A program made the translations under genes and the position numbers. A DNA stretch of 64,000 nt, taken from the NCBI RefSeq assembly GCF_016458275.1, contig NZ_JAEMHM010000021.1, positions 1 through 64,000 of the forward strand, given 5' to 3'. The notes below the pieces were generated by a model, which ran no database searches, was not told where the DNA came from, and saw only the letters and a program-made list of their open reading frames with translations. This document shows, piece by piece, positions 49,963 through 59,735 of this stretch. The stretch is from Geomesophilobacter sediminis. Its GTDB lineage: Bacteria > Desulfobacterota > Desulfuromonadia > Geobacterales > Geobacteraceae. The stretch's first letter is position 1. Each line of letters begins with the position of its first letter.

Positions 49963-52194
49963 CTAGTTCCCTCCTGAAGCGACCACCATGAACGGCCGCA
50001 TCATGTCGTTCTCCTCGTGGGAGAGGATGTGGCAGTGCCACATGTAGGTCCCGATCCTGGGGAACTTCGCCCGGATCTTCACGTAGCCCGGGTACTTCAC
50101 GTTGGTCATCGCATCGAACGCGGTTCCCGCGGGGGGGACCATCACGATGTCCTTCCAGACCATTTTCTCGTTGGGCGCCACCGTGTAGAGCGAATTGCCG
50201 GTGGCGGAGCCGGCTTGGTCACCCGGGGCGGCGCTGGCGATGAAGGCCGCCGGGTCTTTGATCTCCGGGAGCCGGATTCCGTCGGCACGGCTGTAGGCCT
50301 CGGGGAAGTTGACGGTATCGATGTACCCCTTCTCGATCACCTCGAACTTGACCAGGTGCACGTGCATCGGATGCACGTCCGGGGTGGTGTTGATCATCAC
50401 CCATTCCTCGACGTCGTTCACCTGCGGTTTCTCGGTGATCGGGTCGGAAAAGCGCATGTTGTTCAAAAGGAGCTGGGTCCGGTAGGCCACCTGGCCGGTC
50501 GTCGGGTCGAGGAACGCGAACGTCGGGTCCTTGCGCTCCTGGAAGTCGAGGTACCGGGGGCCGGCGGCCCGGGTCGGGGTGAGGGCCGGATAGCTGCCGT
50601 AGGGGACGATGGCGGTGCGCAGCGAGCTCGCCGGACCGGCCGGTGCGAGCAGCGGTGACGGGACGCCGGAGCTGTTGGCGACCTTGAACATCATGATTTT
50701 TCCGGTGGTCTTGGGATCGAGGGTGGTCGGATCCTCCGCCGCCGGTCCGAAGGCCCCCTGGAAGGGGGCAGGGCAGTCGTTTCGCACCACGATGTTGCGT
50801 CCCTTGAAGACCGGGTGGGCGAAGTCGATGAGGATGTCGACCCGGGCACCGGGGGGGATGAGGAGACCTTCCTCCTCGTTCCCCTGCGCCACGTCGACGG
50901 CGTGGTCGGCGTACCCCTGCTCGGCCGCGATCTGCACCACCGGCCAGGTGAGCCCCGGGTTTCCGGCCGCGGCGGCCGCGGCGCTCGCCACCGACGGGGT
51001 GATCTCCTCTCCGGTGTCGGCATCCTGCAGCCAGAGGTTGTAGGTGCGCGAATCCGACCCGTTCAGGAGCCGGAGCCGGTAAGCCTGGGGCTTGACGTTT
51101 TTGTAGGGCCACGCCTTGCCGTTGACCGTGATGACGTTGCCGAACATTTCCGGGCGCAGCGACGGAACCGGGTTGCCGGCGCTGTCATGCAGCACCGAAT
51201 AGGTGTAGGTCCCCAGGTTGGTGAAGGCCGGGAAGGCGAGGGAGCCGTCCGCGTTGAACGACTTGTCCTGGATCACGATGGGAAGGTCGAACTCGTCCGA
51301 TACAAGGCTCGGCACCACCGGGTTCGCGTAGCGCCCCTTGGGGAGGTTGGCGAGCGCACCGGCCGACTCGACGACGGGGTCCTTGATCAGGTAGAAGGCC
51401 GCCACCCCGGCGTAGGCGTTCAGCCGGGTGATCCCCATGGAGTGGTCGTGGAACCAGAGGGTGCAGGCTTCCTGGGTGTTTGGATAGGTGTAGGGGGTGA
51501 GGGCGTTTCCGGCGATGCGTCCCGGGAAGCCGTTGGTCGGATCGGCGGCGGCGACCCAGTTCGCCTGCACCGCCGGGTCGTTGGCGACCCAGGCGTTGGG
51601 GTGGCCGTCCGATTCCGGCCCGACGTCTCCGCCGTGCAGGTGGGTGACCATGCGGCATTCCGGTTCGCCCATGTTGGTCCCGTCGAGGGTAGGGTCGACC
51701 GGAAGCAGGTGCTTGGTGAGGTACGGCCCGGTTCCTTTCACCCCGTTAACCTCGTCACGCAGGTCGTTTTCGTAGTGAAAAGTGAGCGGGGTCCCCTTGG
51801 TCGCCTCGACGGTGGCACCGTAGACCCCCAGAAAGGCACCGTTGATCTCGTAACCCCAGGTCTTGGTCACCACGGGCTTGCCGGTCGCCGGGTCCATCAT
51901 CGCGTTTCCTTCCATGTTCTTGAGCCCGAAATCCCAGCTCCCCTGGCGCAGTGCGACGTTGTAGGTCGTCGGGTCGCCCTGGTTCTGCGGCGCGATGGGG
52001 ATCTCCACCAGCGCATTGGCGAACTGCTGCAGCGCGTTGGGATCGAGCGGATTCTGCTGGGTCCAACTGGTCGTGGTCGAGTTGGTGACCGAGCCGATCC
52101 CGGACGACGAAGACGAGCTGCCGCAGCCGAACAATCCGCCCATTCCCCCCAGGCACGCCACCATGACGGCGATCATCCTTGCTTTCCTTTTCAT
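49963..52194 (-). CDS. Multicopper oxidase lipoprotein (OmpB-like)
   Basis: A 743-residue exported protein. Signal peptide with lipobox (VACLGGMGGLFGCG, Cys24). Copper ligands are intact: HLHGGDVGPESDGH (type 2/3), WFHDHSMGITRLNAYAG, HPMHVHLVKFEVIEKG, and WHCHILSHEENDMMRPF (type 1 with axial Met). It resembles CotA and bilirubin oxidase in the cupredoxin order and OmpB of Geobacter, which is needed for Fe(III)/Mn(IV) oxide reduction. The role in metal oxidation or reduction is inferred. Convergent with the lipoproteins at 52853. Confidence 0.9.
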   Translation of the reverse strand: MKRKARMIAVMVACLGGMGGLFGCGSSSSSSGIGSVTNSTTTSWTQQNPLDPNALQQFANALVEIPIAPQNQGDPTTYNVALRQGSWDFGLKNMEGNAMMDPATGKPVVTKTWGYEINGAFLGVYGATVEATKGTPLTFHYENDLRDEVNGVKGTGPYLTKHLLPVDPTLDGTNMGEPECRMVTHLHGGDVGPESDGHPNAWVANDPAVQANWVAAADPTNGFPGRIAGNALTPYTYPNTQEACTLWFHDHSMGITRLNAYAGVAAFYLIKDPVVESAGALANLPKGRYANPVVPSLVSDEFDLPIVIQDKSFNADGSLAFPAFTNLGTYTYSVLHDSAGNPVPSLRPEMFGNVITVNGKAWPYKNVKPQAYRLRLLNGSDSRTYNLWLQDADTGEEITPSVASAAAAAAGNPGLTWPVVQIAAEQGYADHAVDVAQGNEEEGLLIPPGARVDILIDFAHPVFKGRNIVVRNDCPAPFQGAFGPAAEDPTTLDPKTTGKIMMFKVANSSGVPSPLLAPAGPASSLRTAIVPYGSYPALTPTRAAGPRYLDFQERKDPTFAFLDPTTGQVAYRTQLLLNNMRFSDPITEKPQVNDVEEWVMINTTPDVHPMHVHLVKFEVIEKGYIDTVNFPEAYSRADGIRLPEIKDPAAFIASAAPGDQAGSATGNSLYTVAPNEKMVWKDIVMVPPAGTAFDAMTNVKYPGYVKIRAKFPRIGTYMWHCHILSHEENDMMRPFMVVASGGN

Positions 52195-52852
52195 GCCCTA
52201 CCTCCTCCGAATGTATTTCACTGCAGATCTCTGCCGAGGTAATCGCCGTACCTGGCGATGCGATGTATGTGGCAGGGCGACGCCGTTGTCGCGAATGGAT
52301 AACCGTGGTCGAACGGGGTTGTCGGTGGACCCGAAGGTGCTGTTATGCCTGACGTTTTCGTCAGTCGTGAGCCTGGTGGTCATTATTCTCTAATCAGGAA
52401 GCGTGCCGAACCGCGGATGAGCTGGTAACTGGCTGAAATGACGCAGAGGTTTCTGCTGGGGGGTGTTGGGATGCCGCGGTGGAGGGTTGTCGGTAAAAAA
52501 ACGTAAAGATGGTGCCGGTCTGCTAAGGTGCTGAAAATGCGTTCTTATCTGCCGGATGCAAAAATTGCAGGTGGTGAGTAAGTATCACCGCTTTCGCCCC
52601 TTGGAGACGACGGGGCCGGTTTTCGCGCCTGGAAGGGCGCTCCCACTGAGTAGCAGCTGCTTCCTGATTCAACAGGATTCGACCGCGACAGGAACGTCGC
52701 TCCTACAATATATATTGCTATCTGCGCCTCTGTTTGTGCTTCGGCGGCACCTCTGTGCTATTGTATTACGACTGCCGTACTGTCTGAACCGGCATCTCAT
52801 TGTGTCAGGGGGGGGCTGTTGCATGCATAATAGCTGTGGTGAGAAAGATCGA
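52195..52852. repeat. Gene-free gap with REP-like palindromes
   Basis: Contains ttttcgcgcctggaagggcgctcccac (52620-52646) and gaccgcgacaggaacgtcgctcctaca (52680-52706), two halves of the repeat seen at 1-260. It also holds the promoter regions of the divergent genes. Nothing else recognised. Confidence 0.6.
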
Positions 52853-53413
52853 ATGTGGTCTGTCGCCAGAATCATCCGGTTCATCTTCGCGCTCGCGGCT
52901 GCGGCGTTGCTGGCTTCCTGCGCGACCGGCGCTGCCCCGTCACGGATGGTTCCCAACGCCATGGATGCTCCCCGGGCGGATGCCGCATCGCCTCTGTACC
53001 AACGGATCGTGGTTACCCAGGTGGGGGGCGGTGAGGAAACGAACCCCCTCATGGTATCCAAGGTGGGGAACCGGGAACTCGCGGACGCCTTGCGCGGGGC
53101 GCTGGAGCGGTTCGACTATCTGGCCGGCCCGGACCGGCGGGCCGACTTTGCCCTGGAAGCTTTCCTGGTGGATCTCAAACAGCCGCAAGGGGCTTACACC
53201 CTGATCGTCGATTCCCACATCCGCTACAAACTGCTCTCGATCAAGGACCGCTCGGTGCTTCTTGACGACGTGATCACCGGCTCCGCCAAGGGAACCCTGA
53301 ACGACGCCTTAGTCGGCTCCACCCGCCTTAGAATGACCACCGAAGCCTCCATCCGCGCCAACATCGCCGAGTTTTTGTCCCGCTTGCCGCGCCTGGAAAT
53401 ATCCGGGAAGTGA
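52853..53413 (+). CDS. Predicted lipoprotein, 186 aa
   Basis: MWSVARIIRFIFALAAAALL then ASCATG gives a lipobox (LLASC, Cys23). The mature part carries GNRELADALRGALERFDYLA and YTLIVDSHIRYKLLSIKDRS, a pattern seen in small lipoproteins that bind outer-membrane partners. ATG 52853 has gagaaag upstream; ATG 52823 in frame is an alternative with a longer N-tail. The next gene starts 7 bp after, so they are one operon. Confidence 0.6.
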   Translation: MWSVARIIRFIFALAAAALLASCATGAAPSRMVPNAMDAPRADAASPLYQRIVVTQVGGGEETNPLMVSKVGNRELADALRGALERFDYLAGPDRRADFALEAFLVDLKQPQGAYTLIVDSHIRYKLLSIKDRSVLLDDVITGSAKGTLNDALVGSTRLRMTTEASIRANIAEFLSRLPRLEISGK

Positions 53414-53420
53414 GGGTCAC

Positions 53421-53879
53421 ATGCGAACGGCAACGCTCCTTTTCCTCGCGTTCCTGACGGGATGCGCCACTCCTACTGGGTACGTGAAGTCGGACCCGGC
53501 CTGGTCGCCGAATTACGGTTATCGCGACAAGCCGATGGGGGGAAACGAATTCAGCGTCTCCTTTACCGGCAACCGGCATACCGGCGCCCAGCGCGCCGCG
53601 GAAATCGTCCTGCTGCGCGCGGCCCGGCTGACCCGGGAGCAGGGCGGGACGCATTTCGTCATCCTGAAAGAAAAGGCGCGCGCCATGGAAGCGGTGCAGC
53701 TGACGACGCTTCCGGTCGTCGGTGCCGGTTTTGCCGCCTTCGTTCCGGTCCGGGAGCAGGCCGCGCTGGAGCCGACGGCAATCCTTTTGATCCAGGTCGT
53801 TCCCGGGCAAAAGCCGGTCCCACCGGAAGCGGTCGATGCCCAATCCGTAATCGACCGGTTGGGGGCGCGCTACCGGTAG
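53421..53879 (+). CDS. Predicted lipoprotein, 152 aa
   Basis: MRTATLLFLAFLTGCATPTG: lipobox LTGC, Cys15. The mature part GYVKSDPAWSPNYGYRDKPM, FSVSFTGNRHTGAQRAAEIV and TREQGGTHFVILKEKARAME looks like the CC0125/CC1285-type small lipoprotein family. Ribosome site gaggg. Partner of the gene just before it; function unknown. Confidence 0.6.
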   Translation: MRTATLLFLAFLTGCATPTGYVKSDPAWSPNYGYRDKPMGGNEFSVSFTGNRHTGAQRAAEIVLLRAARLTREQGGTHFVILKEKARAMEAVQLTTLPVVGAGFAAFVPVREQAALEPTAILLIQVVPGQKPVPPEAVDAQSVIDRLGARYR

Positions 53880-54170
53880 GCGCCGCCTTGCTTTGTGCTT
53901 GACTCTCCACTGCCTCCTGTCTATCTTGATCCCTCCTTTGCCTCATCTTCCTATCAGAATGCGTTGAGATCGTGTCCGTCACCGCGGGTTGGCGGGCGCA
54001 GCATGCTGCGGCCCCTGCGATTCGTGGCAGCCCGGCTGGGAGCACCGGCCAGGAATCGCGCCTGGAAAGGCGCTCCCACAGGTGTCAATCGGCAGTTTCC
54101 CCCTGTTGCCTTCGGTAACCTCTGAAGTGGTGGGGGTGCGCAACACATCACACGCAACGGACCTTGCAGC
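53880..54170. repeat. Gap with REP palindrome
   Basis: Contains gcgcctggaaaggcgctcccacagg (54058-54082), another REP-like copy. No gene. Confidence 0.6.
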
Positions 54171-55442
54171 ATGAGCTCTCGACATCCTGAAAACCGCCGC
54201 TTCCTTGCCCTCGCGGGAAGCTGCGTCGCCATCTTCTGGCCCGGTGCGCTTGCCTTCGGCTTTCCCGGAGTCCTGGCGCCGTACTGGATGACGATGTTCC
54301 ACGCCGGTAAAGGGGCCATCGGCAACACCCTCTTTTTCAACCTCGCCTCGCTGGGCATTGTCATGTTCTTCGTCGGCCGGTGGCAGGAGCGCTACGGGAT
54401 GCGGGCCATGATCATGGTCGGCACGGTCTTTCTCTCCCTCAACATGCTGACCATCGCCTATGCCGCCAACCTCGGGATGCTCTACCTCTGGGCGTTTCTC
54501 AACGGGGCGGCGACCTGCTTCATCTACACCCCCGCGATGACCACGGTGCAGCGCTGGTTCACCCGGCGGCGCGGGCTCGCCTCGGGGGTCATCAATTTCA
54601 CCTTCGGCATATCGGCCGCGATCATGTCTCCGCTCTTCCACAAGATGGTCGCCTCGATCGGCTACGTCCGGATGAACCTCGTCGTGGCGGTGCTGGCCCT
54701 GGTCTGCGGGCTGATTGCCGCGCCGTTTACCGCAAGCCCGGAACAGCTCAAGCGCCCTCCCGCCCTGGAGCCGGAGGCGCCGGACCCGCTCATCCCGCAC
54801 CACCCGTCGTTGTCGGTTCGGCAGTGCGTCCGGACCAGGAGTTTCTGGTTCCTCTGGGCTACCTGGGCGTTGCAGGGTGCCGCCGGAATCGGGATGGTCT
54901 CCCTGGCGACCACCTTCGGGCTCTCCCGCGGCTATGCCATGCCCGCGGCGGTCCTCATCCTCACCGCGTTCAACACCCTCAGCGGTTTCGGACGGATCAT
55001 CATGGGGTACCTTTCCGACCACGTGAACCGCAACCGCGCCATGAGCGTTACCTTCACCGCGGCCGGAGTGGCGTACCTGCTCCTCCTGCAGGTATCGGGG
55101 CTTGCCGGCATCATGGCGCTGGCCGCCGTGATCGGGCTCGCCTTCGGCACGCTCTTTTCGGTCTCCGGGCCGCTCGCGGCCGACTGCTTCGGGATGCGCC
55201 ACTTCGGCGCCATCATCGGGCTGGTCTTCACCGCCTACGGCTTCTTTGCCGGGCTGCTTGGGGCCACCCTGAGCGGTTACATCCTCGATCTCACCGGCGG
55301 GAACTTTTCCATCATCTTCGGCTACCTCTCGGTATGCTGCTTCGTGGCGGGCGTATGCATCCGTTTCGTCACCCCCCCGGAACTGGAGCCGGACCCCGAC
55401 TCCGCTGTCGTCCCCGCCCGCTCTTCCGGGAATCCTTCCTGA
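54171..55442 (+). CDS. MFS transporter of the OFA-type
   Basis: A 423-residue inner-membrane protein with twelve hydrophobic helices. Its N-terminal half carries ALAFGFPGVLAPYWMTMFHA and FVGRWQERYGMRAMIMVG (loop 2-3 motif), and the second half carries the equivalent FGRIIMGYLSDHVNRNRAMS. The arrangement fits OFA-type (oxalate/formate antiporter-like) MFS permeases. The substrate is unknown, perhaps an organic acid. The next gene is ~300 bp downstream. Confidence 0.85.
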   Translation: MSSRHPENRRFLALAGSCVAIFWPGALAFGFPGVLAPYWMTMFHAGKGAIGNTLFFNLASLGIVMFFVGRWQERYGMRAMIMVGTVFLSLNMLTIAYAANLGMLYLWAFLNGAATCFIYTPAMTTVQRWFTRRRGLASGVINFTFGISAAIMSPLFHKMVASIGYVRMNLVVAVLALVCGLIAAPFTASPEQLKRPPALEPEAPDPLIPHHPSLSVRQCVRTRSFWFLWATWALQGAAGIGMVSLATTFGLSRGYAMPAAVLILTAFNTLSGFGRIIMGYLSDHVNRNRAMSVTFTAAGVAYLLLLQVSGLAGIMALAAVIGLAFGTLFSVSGPLAADCFGMRHFGAIIGLVFTAYGFFAGLLGATLSGYILDLTGGNFSIIFGYLSVCCFVAGVCIRFVTPPELEPDPDSAVVPARSSGNPS

Positions 55443-55746
55443 AATCCTCCCCTTGCTGCCGGCATTGAAGTCGCGAGCGGAGCTGCCATCGCTTTGCCCG
55501 TCACCCTCTGCCGCGTCCTGCCGACAGGTTCGCAAACACTTGTGGTATCGATTCCTATTTGGGTTCCGGCATCTCCTCACCGTCAGTTGCTATGCAAATA
55601 GAGCTTAAATATTCCCCACACTCAACCGATATCTGAAAGAAACCTGTCACACAGGTTGGTGCTCTTTCGTGCTTGTTGTATTGTAGTATAAGCCGCCTTA
55701 TGTCAGTGGCGGTCTCCGCTGTGTCATATCAACAGGAGGAGGCTTC
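55443..55746. promoter_or_regulatory. Leader region of the haem GGDEF gene
   Basis: About 300 bases, AT-rich near 55585-55720, with the ribosome site aacaggagg at 55732-55740. No riboswitch pattern was found on inspection. Weak -10-like tattgtagtataag runs exist. Confidence 0.35.
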
Positions 55747-57456
55747 ATGGTTGATTCTTCGCCGGTTGGAAAGAAAGCGTCGGGAAAGATCATCGTGTGG
55801 GCCTGGATGCTCGCCATCGCCTGGACGGCTCTCGTCGCGGGTTCCCTGTTTTGGTACTACCGCTTGAACCGGGAAGAGATCATGGTCATGGGGCGTTCCA
55901 AGGCGCTGATGGCCTTTGACCGGGACCGCCTGTACCGGCGCTGGGTCTCCATGCAGGGGGGGATCTACGTACCGGTCAGCGACAAGGTCCTTCCCAATCC
56001 CCTGCTGGCCCATGTCCCCGAGCGCGATATCTTCACTCCTTCCGGAAAGCCTCTCACCCTCATCAACGCCGCCTATCTGGCGCGCCAGGTGTTCGAATCG
56101 ATCGATCCCCAGGCCGAGATGGTCGCCGGGCGCGGCCATATGACCAGCCTCAATCCGATCCGTCCGGAAAACCGCCCCGATGCCTGGGAGAGGGCGGCTC
56201 TGCTCCGGTTCCAGCAGGGCGCGAAGGAAGTCAGCTCGATCGAGATCATCGACGGACGCAGCTATGTCCGCCTGATGCGGGTCGCCATTACCGAGAAGCC
56301 GTGCCTGCGCTGTCATGCGGTGCAGGGATACCGGGTCGGGGATATCCGCGGCGGGGTCGGCGTCACCGTCCCGATCAGCGACCTCCTCGCGGCGAACCGC
56401 CCCCAGCTGCTGGGGGCGATCTGCGGGCACGGTCTGATCTGGATGTTGGGCTTGGGGGTGATCGGCCTGGGGTCCCGCAAGCTTTCCGGGACGGTGGCGG
56501 CGCTGCAGGAGAGCGAAACGGCGCTGCGCAACCAGACCGTGCAGCTGGAGCACGAGGTCGTCGACCGGCACAGCGCCGAGATGGCCCTGCGCGACAGCGA
56601 GCGATTCCTGAGCACGATCATCGACACCGAGCCGGAATGCGTGAAGATGCTGGCGGCGGACGGCGGGCTCTTGATGATGAACGCGGCCGGGCTGGCAATG
56701 ATCGAGGCGGCGTCTCTCGATGAGGTGAAGGGGAAATGCGTCTATCCCCTGATCGCCGAGGAACATCGCGACGCCTTCATCGCTGCCGTGGAGGAGGTTT
56801 TCCAGGGCAACCAGGCGACCCTGGAGTTCGAGGTGGTGGGGCTGAAGGGGAGGCGCCGTTGGCTGGAGAGCCGGGCGGTTCCTTTCCGAAACGAGGCCGG
56901 CAACATCGTCTCGCTGCTTTCGATTACCAGCGACGTCACGGAGCGCAAGCGCCAGGAGGAGGAACTGCGCGAACTTTCCCTGGTGGACGAACTGACCGGG
57001 CTGACCAACCGGCGCGGCTTCATGCTCCTGGCCCGGCAGCAGATGAAGGTCGCTGACCGCAACCGGATGCGGTTGGCCCTGGTGTTCGCCGACCTGGACG
57101 GTTTGAAGTCGATCAACGATACCTTCGGGCACCGGGAGGGGGATCGGGCCATCGTCGATACCGCCGTCATTTTGAAGAGCTCGTTCCGCGCCTCGGACAT
57201 CGTGGCCCGGGTAGGGGGGGACGAATTCGTGGCGCTGTCGCTGGAATCGGCCCCCGACGTCGTGTCGGTGATCTCGAAACGGCTCACCGAAAATCTCCAC
57301 GCCCACGTCCTCGATGCCGGGGGTACCTACCAACTTTCCTTCAGCTTCGGGGTTGCCGTTTACGATCCGGAACACCCGGTGCTCCTGGAGACCCTGCTGC
57401 AACAGGGGGATCAGCTCATGTACCGGCAGAAACGGGCCAAGAGGGAGACGGGGTAA
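55747..57456 (+). CDS. Membrane c-type haem sensor diguanylate cyclase
   Basis: A 569-residue protein. One N-terminal helix (IIVWAWMLAIAWTALVAGSL) precedes a periplasmic DUF3365 domain with a c-haem site CLRCHAVQGYRVGDIRGGVG. A second helix (LLGAICGHGLIWMLGLGVIG) leads to a PAS domain (STIIDTEPECVKMLAADGGL to TSDVTERKRQEEELRELS) and a GGDEF domain (VDELTGLTNRRGF, FADLDGLKSINDTFGHREGD, VARVGGDEFVAL). The Asp in GHREGD is canonical for c-di-GMP. It likely links periplasmic redox or ligand to c-di-GMP. A terminator follows. Confidence 0.88.
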   Translation: MVDSSPVGKKASGKIIVWAWMLAIAWTALVAGSLFWYYRLNREEIMVMGRSKALMAFDRDRLYRRWVSMQGGIYVPVSDKVLPNPLLAHVPERDIFTPSGKPLTLINAAYLARQVFESIDPQAEMVAGRGHMTSLNPIRPENRPDAWERAALLRFQQGAKEVSSIEIIDGRSYVRLMRVAITEKPCLRCHAVQGYRVGDIRGGVGVTVPISDLLAANRPQLLGAICGHGLIWMLGLGVIGLGSRKLSGTVAALQESETALRNQTVQLEHEVVDRHSAEMALRDSERFLSTIIDTEPECVKMLAADGGLLMMNAAGLAMIEAASLDEVKGKCVYPLIAEEHRDAFIAAVEEVFQGNQATLEFEVVGLKGRRRWLESRAVPFRNEAGNIVSLLSITSDVTERKRQEEELRELSLVDELTGLTNRRGFMLLARQQMKVADRNRMRLALVFADLDGLKSINDTFGHREGDRAIVDTAVILKSSFRASDIVARVGGDEFVALSLESAPDVVSVISKRLTENLHAHVLDAGGTYQLSFSFGVAVYDPEHPVLLETLLQQGDQLMYRQKRAKRETG

Positions 57457-57524
57457 GCTTCCGATTTCCGGGGACTGGCTCCGCAGGTGCCTGTCCCCCT
57501 CCGTGCCATATGCTGATACGAAAC

Positions 57525-57559
57525 AAAAAGGAGCTCTCCTGCCCGGGGCGCTCCTTTTT
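57525..57559 (+). terminator. Terminator after the haem GGDEF gene
   Basis: aaaaaggagc - tctcctgcccggg - gcgctccttttt: 9-bp stem. Confidence 0.75.
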
Positions 57560-57825
57560 GTTTAGCTATTGCTTTCCTGTTGGTTTGAAGTCCCCCTGAA
57601 CTTACTCAGAAGGTTTTGCCGGTGCAAGCCAGGCCGATTTCCGGGGAGTGGCTCCGCAGGTGCCTGTCCCCCTCCCTCAGAACCAAATCCCCCCCAGCCC
57701 CCCTTTGTCAAAGGGGGGAGCCATGGACCGACGTTTCCCCCCCGGCGGCTCTCTCCCGCTTGAATTTCCGGAACTACCTGCGAGAATATTCCGACTTAAA
57801 AAATTCCAATCATTCAGGGGGCCAT
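57560..57825. repeat. Gap with duplicated segment and cccccttt repeat
   Basis: tttccggggagtggctccgcaggtgcctgtccccctcc (57638-57675) repeats 57464-57501 with few changes. caaatcccccccagcccccctttgtcaaagggggga (57684-57719) is the family seen at 41.3 kb. The hcp ribosome site is weak (caggggg). Confidence 0.6.
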
Positions 57826-59484
57826 ATGGAAAAGGCGATGTTTTGCAGGCAATGCGAGCAGGCGGCACGTGGGATCGGGTGCGACGTGATGGGGAACTGC
57901 GGTAAGAACCCCGAAGTCGCGGCACTCCTCGACCTGATGATTTACGGGCTCAAGGGGGTCTCCATCTACGCCAACCTGGCGCGGGAGCTGGGGCAGAAGG
58001 ACCAGGAGGTGGACCACTTCATGCTGGACGGGCTCTTCACCCGCGTCACCAACGTGAACTTCGACCCCGACGACATCGCGCGCCGGCTCCAGAAGTGCTA
58101 CCAGATGAAGGAACGGGCGAAATCGCTCTACGAGAACGCCTACCAGCAGCAGAAAGGGGGCCAGGCGCCGCCGATCACCGACGGCCCGGCGACCTGGACC
58201 CCCGCCGGCAGCGACACCAAGTCCCTCATCGACCAGGGACGTCAGTACGGCGTCTTGACCTGGCACCAGGACCCCGACACCCTCTCCACGATCGAGATCC
58301 TCATCTACGGCCTTTTGGGCATGGGGGCGTTCGCCTGGCACGCCGCCGAGCTCGGCAAGGAAGACGACGAGATCTACGCCTTCATCCACCGCGCCTTCGC
58401 CGCGACCGCCAACCCGCAGGCGACCCTGCAGGACTTCGTCGGTCTTTCCCTGGAGTGCGGCAAGCAGAACCTGCGCACCATGGAACTTCTCTACCAGGGG
58501 CACGAGGAGCGCTTCCAGGCGCCGGAACCGATGCTGGTGAGCCTCGGGACCCGCAAGGGCAAGGGGATCCTCGTTTCCGGGCACGACCTCCCCATGCTGG
58601 AGGAGATCCTCAAGCAGAGCCAAGGGAAGGGGATCTACGTCTACACCCATGGCGAGATGCTTCCGGCCAACGGCTACCCGGGGCTGCGCAAGTACGATCA
58701 TTTCGTCGGGAACTTCGGCGGCGCCTGGCAGAACCAGACCCGGGAGCTCCCCGATTTCGAGGGGGCGATCATCTTCAACACCAACTGCATCCAAAAGCCG
58801 GCCGCGGAATACACCGACCGCCTGTTCACCTGGGGGGAGGTTGCCTGGCCGGGGATACCGCACCTGGAGGGACACGACTTTACCCCGGTGATCGACAAGG
58901 CGCTCGCCCTGCCGGACCTTTTGGAAAGCCCGGGCAAGGAGATCATGGTCGGCTTCGGCCACGAGGCGGTCTTCAAGGTAGCCGGGACCGTCATCGACGC
59001 GGTGAAGCAGGGAGCGATCAAGCGCTTTTTCCTGATCGGCGGGTGCGACGGGGCCAAACCGGGGCGTAACTACTTCACCGAACTGGCGGAAAAGGTCCCC
59101 GACGACTGCGTCATCCTCACCCTTGCCTGCGGCAAGAACCGTTTCAACCGGCTCGACTTCGGCGACATCGGCGGCATCCCGCGCCTGCTCGACGTCGGCC
59201 AGTGCAACGATGCCTACTCCGCCATCCGGATCGCGGTCGGTCTCGCCGACGCCTTCGGGTGCGGGGTCAACGATCTCCCGCTCTCCATGATCCTTTCCTG
59301 GTACGAGCAGAAGGCGCACGTCATCCTGCTCACCCTGCTGCACCTCGGGATCAAGGGGATTCGCCTCGGACCGTCGCTTCCCGCCTACATCTCCCCGGCG
59401 GTCCTGCAGGTCCTGGTGCAAAACTACGACCTCGGTCCTACTACCACCCCCGACCAGGACCTCCAGCACGCACTGGGACGCTGA
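57826..59484 (+). CDS. hcp: Hybrid cluster protein (Hcp)
   Basis: A 552-residue cytoplasmic protein with the N-terminal Fe-S motif C7-x2-C10-x8-C19-x5-C25 (MFCRQCEQAARGIGCDVMGN). The hybrid-cluster ligand regions are also present: LVSGHDLPMLEEILKQ, YVYTHGEMLPANGYPGLRKY, IIFNTNCIQKPAAEYTDRLF, GGCDGAKPGRNYFTELAE, LACGKNRFNRLDFGDIGGIP. Hcp reduces nitric oxide or hydroxylamine and S-nitrosylates proteins in anaerobes. ATG 57826 is preceded by cagggggcc. No hcr or norV partner is nearby. Confidence 0.92.
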   Translation: MEKAMFCRQCEQAARGIGCDVMGNCGKNPEVAALLDLMIYGLKGVSIYANLARELGQKDQEVDHFMLDGLFTRVTNVNFDPDDIARRLQKCYQMKERAKSLYENAYQQQKGGQAPPITDGPATWTPAGSDTKSLIDQGRQYGVLTWHQDPDTLSTIEILIYGLLGMGAFAWHAAELGKEDDEIYAFIHRAFAATANPQATLQDFVGLSLECGKQNLRTMELLYQGHEERFQAPEPMLVSLGTRKGKGILVSGHDLPMLEEILKQSQGKGIYVYTHGEMLPANGYPGLRKYDHFVGNFGGAWQNQTRELPDFEGAIIFNTNCIQKPAAEYTDRLFTWGEVAWPGIPHLEGHDFTPVIDKALALPDLLESPGKEIMVGFGHEAVFKVAGTVIDAVKQGAIKRFFLIGGCDGAKPGRNYFTELAEKVPDDCVILTLACGKNRFNRLDFGDIGGIPRLLDVGQCNDAYSAIRIAVGLADAFGCGVNDLPLSMILSWYEQKAHVILLTLLHLGIKGIRLGPSLPAYISPAVLQVLVQNYDLGPTTTPDQDLQHALGR

Positions 59485-59508
59485 GAAATTGGGCAGTTGC
59501 GGGAGCGG

Positions 59509-59541
59509 GGCACCGGGCCGTTGGGTCCGGTGCCTTTTTTT
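59509..59541 (+). terminator. Terminator after hcp
   Basis: ggcaccgg - gccgttgggt - ccggtgcc followed by ttttttt. Confidence 0.8.
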
Positions 59542-59735
59542 GTGTCTTTAATGAATCGGTGAACCTCGGACTAAAAAGGTCCCTTACGAAAAATCTTGTT
59601 AATATTCGCGGTTCTGTGGTATTGGTAGCTGCTCCTTGACGCCATCGGTCGAATCACTGGCCCCGCTCCGATGCGAGGAGGAGACACCACCACTACATGA
59701 CCCCAGATAGGTCTTAAAACATTGGAGGGAAATTG

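Noticed and set aside
41877-57456. cAMP-GMP (Hypr) synthase among the GGDEF proteins
   Set aside because: Both GGDEF proteins keep the canonical Asp in GHxxGD; the Hypr substitution is not present.
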